Position numbers and translations under genes: made by a program | The notes under the pieces: generated by a model | Told to the model about the DNA's origin: nothing | The model's database searches: none | The model's input: the letters and a program-made list of their open reading frames with translations, nothing else | In this document: positions 54,924 to 57,482 of the stretch, in pieces | How the letters are laid out: every line of letters starts with the position of its first letter | Position numbering within the stretch: position 1 is the stretch's first letter | Source: Bacteroidota bacterium | GTDB taxonomy: Bacteria; Bacteroidota; Bacteroidia; Chitinophagales; Chitinophagaceae | Length of the DNA: 57,482 bases | NCBI GenBank assembly: GCA_030706685.1 | Contig: JAUZOA010000026.1 | Span: 1 to 57,482 of the forward strand | Direction of reading: 5' to 3'

Positions 54924-55978
54924 AAAAGATATTACTGATAGAAGACAATGAAGACATCCGCAATAACACAGCGGAAATACTGGAACTGTCCAACTATAAA
55001 GTGGTAGTAGCGGAAAACGGTAAGATCGGGGTGGAGATGGCCATTGAAAATACTCCCGACCTGATCATTTGTGACATTATGATGCCCGAGCTGGATGGAT
55101 ATGGTGTGCTGCATGCTATTCATAAAAATGATGCCATCAAAAACGTCCCTTTCATTTTTTTAACAGCCAAAACAGAACGTAGTGATTTTCGCAAAGGCAT
55201 GGAACTGGGAGCTGATGATTATATTACCAAGCCTTTTACCGGTACAGAACTGCTGAATGCCGTAGATAGCCGCCTGAAAAAGCTTGATTCGCTGAAAGAA
55301 GAATTATCACCCGGTCTTGAAGGCTTACAGACCTTATTGGAGGCTTCTTTGGGCAAAAACCCGCTTCATTCCCTTACAGAAGACCGCAATATCAACAGGT
55401 ATAAAAAGAAACAAACGATCTATTCGGAGGGCAATCATCCCAACAGGCTTTATTATGTTTTGAAAGGAAAGATAAAAACATACAAAGGCAATGAAAATGG
55501 CAGGGAACTCGTAACCGATCTTTTCTCTTCCGGCGATTTTCTTGGGCATATCGCCCTGCTCGCCGGAACAGTATATAAAGACACCGCGGAGGCTTTGGAA
55601 GACAGCGAACTGGCAATAATACCGAGGGAAGATTTTGAAGAGCTGGTAAATAATAATAAAGAAGTCGCACAAAAGTTTATCAAATTACTGGCCAAAGATG
55701 TCTCCTCGAAAGAGAACCAGCTACTAGGCCTGGCTTATAATTCTCTTCGCAAAAAAGTAGCGGAAGCGCTTTTAATGGTGAAGGAAAAATACGGGCAAAA
55801 TGAAGAACAGGAATTTGTCATTGATATCGGCCGGGAAAACCTGGCTACCATCGCGGGTACAGCTACCGAGTCGCTTATTCGTACGCTCAGCGACTTCCGC
55901 AGTGAAAACCTTATTGACATAAAAAACGGGGGAATTACTATTCTCGATCACAAAGGCCTGCTTAACCTGATTAAATAG
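54920..55978 (+). CDS. Response regulator fused to a Crp/Fnr module (REC-cNMP-HTH)
   Basis: 352 residues. The receiver (1-125) has LLIEDNED, phospho-acceptor Asp52 in LIICDIMMPELDG and Lys in YITKPFTG. A Crp-type sensor fold follows (about 155-260: KKQTIYSEGNHPNRLYYVLK, GDFLGHIALLAG), then a Crp HTH (about 290-345: IGRENLATIAGTATESLIRT, ENLIDIKNGGITI). Receiver domains normally precede LuxR, OmpR or Fis domains, so this joining is uncommon, though REC-Crp/Fnr proteins are known in Bacteroidota. It is coupled to the PAS kinase by a four-base overlap. Confidence 0.94.
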   Translation: MKKILLIEDNEDIRNNTAEILELSNYKVVVAENGKIGVEMAIENTPDLIICDIMMPELDGYGVLHAIHKNDAIKNVPFIFLTAKTERSDFRKGMELGADDYITKPFTGTELLNAVDSRLKKLDSLKEELSPGLEGLQTLLEASLGKNPLHSLTEDRNINRYKKKQTIYSEGNHPNRLYYVLKGKIKTYKGNENGRELVTDLFSSGDFLGHIALLAGTVYKDTAEALEDSELAIIPREDFEELVNNNKEVAQKFIKLLAKDVSSKENQLLGLAYNSLRKKVAEALLMVKEKYGQNEEQEFVIDIGRENLATIAGTATESLIRTLSDFRSENLIDIKNGGITILDHKGLLNLIK

Positions 55979-56017
55979 CAGGATAAAAGAAAAGATCAGC
56001 ATCGTTGCCCGGGTTGG

Positions 56018-56395
56018 CTAAATATTTTCCAGCAGGTAATTATTAAACTCTGACTTCAGCTTGCTAAACTCTTTTTCCGCTTCAACGATATCGGCCCGCA
56101 GTTTTTTCAATTTAGTGTTAACCTCCCTGGAAAGCGCTCCGTCCTCAAATGCTTCTCTTACGAGCAACTTATCATACCCGGCTAATTCATTTCGAAGCAA
56201 ATATATCAGGTTGTCTTCCCTTACAAACCTGGTTTGAAAATTTTCCACCTCATCCAGTAAGTTTTTATCAAACTCGTCTTTAAGGATTTCTGAAAGCCTG
56301 TTTTTCTGGTGAATATTTTCGTCAGTGATAAAGCCCAGCAATCTCTTCCAGGCATCACTTTCATATTGTAATTGTCTCAGCTTCAACTCCGGCAT
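56018..56395 (-). CDS. Conserved coiled-coil protein of unknown function
   Basis: 125 residues, almost all helical, with heptad-like patterns in LRQLQYESDAWKRLLGFI, LDEVENFQTRF and LKKLRADIVEAEKEFSKLK. No signal or transmembrane segment. The start MPELKLRQLQYESDAWKRLL and the mid-region RFVREDNLIYLLRNEL resemble small conserved proteins seen near PAS kinases and Crp regulators in Bacteroidota, but I recognise no named family. It lies convergent with the response regulator 40 bases away. Confidence 0.7.
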   Translation of the reverse strand: MPELKLRQLQYESDAWKRLLGFITDENIHQKNRLSEILKDEFDKNLLDEVENFQTRFVREDNLIYLLRNELAGYDKLLVREAFEDGALSREVNTKLKKLRADIVEAEKEFSKLKSEFNNYLLENI

Positions 56396-56419
56396 AAAAT
56401 CACGTTTTAGGGTTTGTAA

Positions 56420-56590
56420 TTAAAATGGATATTCTTTAGGAAATATCCTGCTCAATTCTGTATAACCATTTTCTTCATCTAAAGTTACCTTCCCCCTGTA
56501 CCGGAAATAAGAATTTTCATCAACATAAATCCTGATGCTCGTCAATGATTGCCTGCATGGCAGGCCGGTATTGTTACGATAAGAAATCAT
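56420..56590 (-). CDS. Small 56-residue protein
   Basis: This open frame starts at the ATG at 56590 and reads MISYRNNTGLPCRQSLTSIR, then DENSYFRYRGKVTLDEENGY and ends KEYPF. Composition is that of a normal soluble protein, with Tyr, Arg and Glu and no skew. It lies 24 bases ahead of the coiled-coil gene on the same strand, so the two may be cotranscribed. No family is recognised and no clear ribosome-binding site is visible, so it may be the tail of a longer decayed gene. Confidence 0.55.
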   Translation of the reverse strand: MISYRNNTGLPCRQSLTSIRIYVDENSYFRYRGKVTLDEENGYTELSRIFPKEYPF

Positions 56591-56647
56591 GTCAAAAGAT
56601 TATAGTCCTGGCAAAAAAGGAAATACCAGTAAGAGCCCCGGTTTTTA

Positions 56648-57289
56648 TTACCAGGATTCCATCCTGTCTATATAGACAATATTATCCCTGGTTCTTTTGG
56701 GCATTTCCGGCTTTTCATCGCCATAGCCCAGGACAATAGAAAGATATATTTGCTCTGTTGAAGGGATATGTAATTGTGAATAATTCTTTGTTTGCTCAGC
56801 GTATTTTCCCATTCCCACGGGGCAGGAATCCAATCCCAGTGATTTCGCGGCCAGCATTATATTTTGCGAACACATTCCTATATCCAGTGGCGCCCATTCG
56901 TTATCGCGGGGGCCGGTAATGAAAATAACAACCGGCGCGCCATGAAATATGAAATATTCTCCTTTGAAAAAACGAAGATCATGCGGGTAATGCAGGAGAT
57001 GCCCAACCGCTTTTAATATTTGCTTCGGGCCAATTTTTAAAAATTCCTTCCCGGCTATTTTCCCGATTTCCTTTGATAATGATTGAATGGTTTCTTTTTT
57101 TGTAAGCACATAAAATTTCCAGGGCTGCCGGTTAATAGCGGAAGGCGCCATACGCCCTGCATCCAGGACCTGGTCAATGACCTCATTGTTAACAGGTATA
57201 TCCTTGTATTTCCTGACCGATCTTCTTCCATAGATGGTCTTTAATGTTTCGGAGCTCTTCGTCGCTTTATTGATAAGGACCGTTTTCAT
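56648..57289 (-). CDS. Nitroreductase family protein
   Basis: 213 residues. FMN-binding nitroreductase features are IYGRRSVRKYKDIPV, DAGRMAPSAINRQPWKFYVL, GMCSQNIMLAAKSLGLDSCP and the C-terminal IVLGYGDEKP. These enzymes reduce nitro compounds, quinones or flavins with NAD(P)H in the cytoplasm. It heads a minus-strand run with the 56-residue and coiled-coil genes below it. The last 193 bases of the window, upstream of it, hold its promoter region and no recognised gene. Confidence 0.93.
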   Translation of the reverse strand: MKTVLINKATKSSETLKTIYGRRSVRKYKDIPVNNEVIDQVLDAGRMAPSAINRQPWKFYVLTKKETIQSLSKEIGKIAGKEFLKIGPKQILKAVGHLLHYPHDLRFFKGEYFIFHGAPVVIFITGPRDNEWAPLDIGMCSQNIMLAAKSLGLDSCPVGMGKYAEQTKNYSQLHIPSTEQIYLSIVLGYGDEKPEMPKRTRDNIVYIDRMESW

Positions 57290-57482
57290 TTTTCAGTATT
57301 TTGCAGTAAATAAATCATATAATGATTCCCGGACAGGATTTTCTTTGTCCACAGCTCATTCATTTATTCGATAGTAATCTTCTTTATTGATCAAAATTAT
57401 TTTAGCCATCAACGACTTTCAATGACGGCTATCAGCTAACTATCTGACATTTCCTGCCGCAGGTCAAACAATACACATCTCA

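Overview
The window looks like chromosomal DNA of a Bacteroidota species, most likely a soil or plant-associated Chitinophagaceae relative. This rests on two-component sensors with Reg_prop beta-propellers, a DUF5703 glycosidase and a GH8 enzyme, many small DinB, SnoaL, AraC and Crp/Fnr genes typical of that family, and TAnnTTTG-like promoter boxes. The family assignment is inference. I saw no rRNA, tRNA, CRISPR array, prophage or insertion sequence.

Layout. 1-3012 (-): a propeller hybrid histidine kinase that runs off the left edge. 3013-11172: a GlxA-type regulator, a membrane protein, a secreted GH8 glycosidase and small stress or house-cleaning enzymes, with a decayed rhodanese, a 24-bp inverted repeat and a frameshifted small membrane gene. 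11522-14917: a large secreted DUF5703 glycosidase-like protein, an exported HAD protein and the tail of a dead AraC regulator. 14953-26649: the centrepiece, a complete NAD-linked (group 3d type) [NiFe] hydrogenase locus. The structural genes run hoxE-F-U-Y-H on the minus strand. The maturation genes run small membrane protein-hypA-B-F-C-D-E on the same strand. Between them the hoxW-type endopeptidase gene lies on the plus strand. A 26-bp near-perfect palindrome lies upstream of hoxE and an FNR-like palindrome lies in the hyp/hoxW divergent region.

26940-31514: pdxH, then a propeller sensor kinase and its NarL-type regulator. 31706-46206: a patchwork of single-gene units: RidA-like proteins, a lipoprotein, Crp/Fnr and AraC regulators, a flavoprotein, a cupin, GNAT, isochorismatase and D-hydroxyacid dehydrogenase genes, two DinB proteins, SnoaL and SRPBCC proteins, and an exported Gfo/Idh/MocA oxidoreductase. 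46207-47292: a gene-free stretch of tandem repeats. 47293-52271 (-): a saccharopine-dehydrogenase-like protein, an ABC half-transporter and a UPF1/IGHMBP2-like helicase. 52442-52949: a small, apparently frameshifted gene with a strong terminator. 53277-55978: a cytoplasmic PAS histidine kinase overlapping a response regulator fused to a Crp/Fnr module. 56018-57289 (-): a coiled-coil protein, an unlisted 56-residue gene and a nitroreductase.

How it fits together. The hox/hyp genes are sufficient in principle to build and mature a cytoplasmic enzyme coupling H2 and NAD(H): HypA/B deliver nickel, HypC/D/E/F build the Fe(CN)2CO group, and HoxW trims HoxH. The 65-residue membrane protein at the head of the hyp run resembles the first module of HupE/UreJ nickel permeases and is the most novel-looking component. 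The rest of the window is mostly ordinary accessory and housekeeping content, and I do not see a clearly new defence or biosynthetic system.
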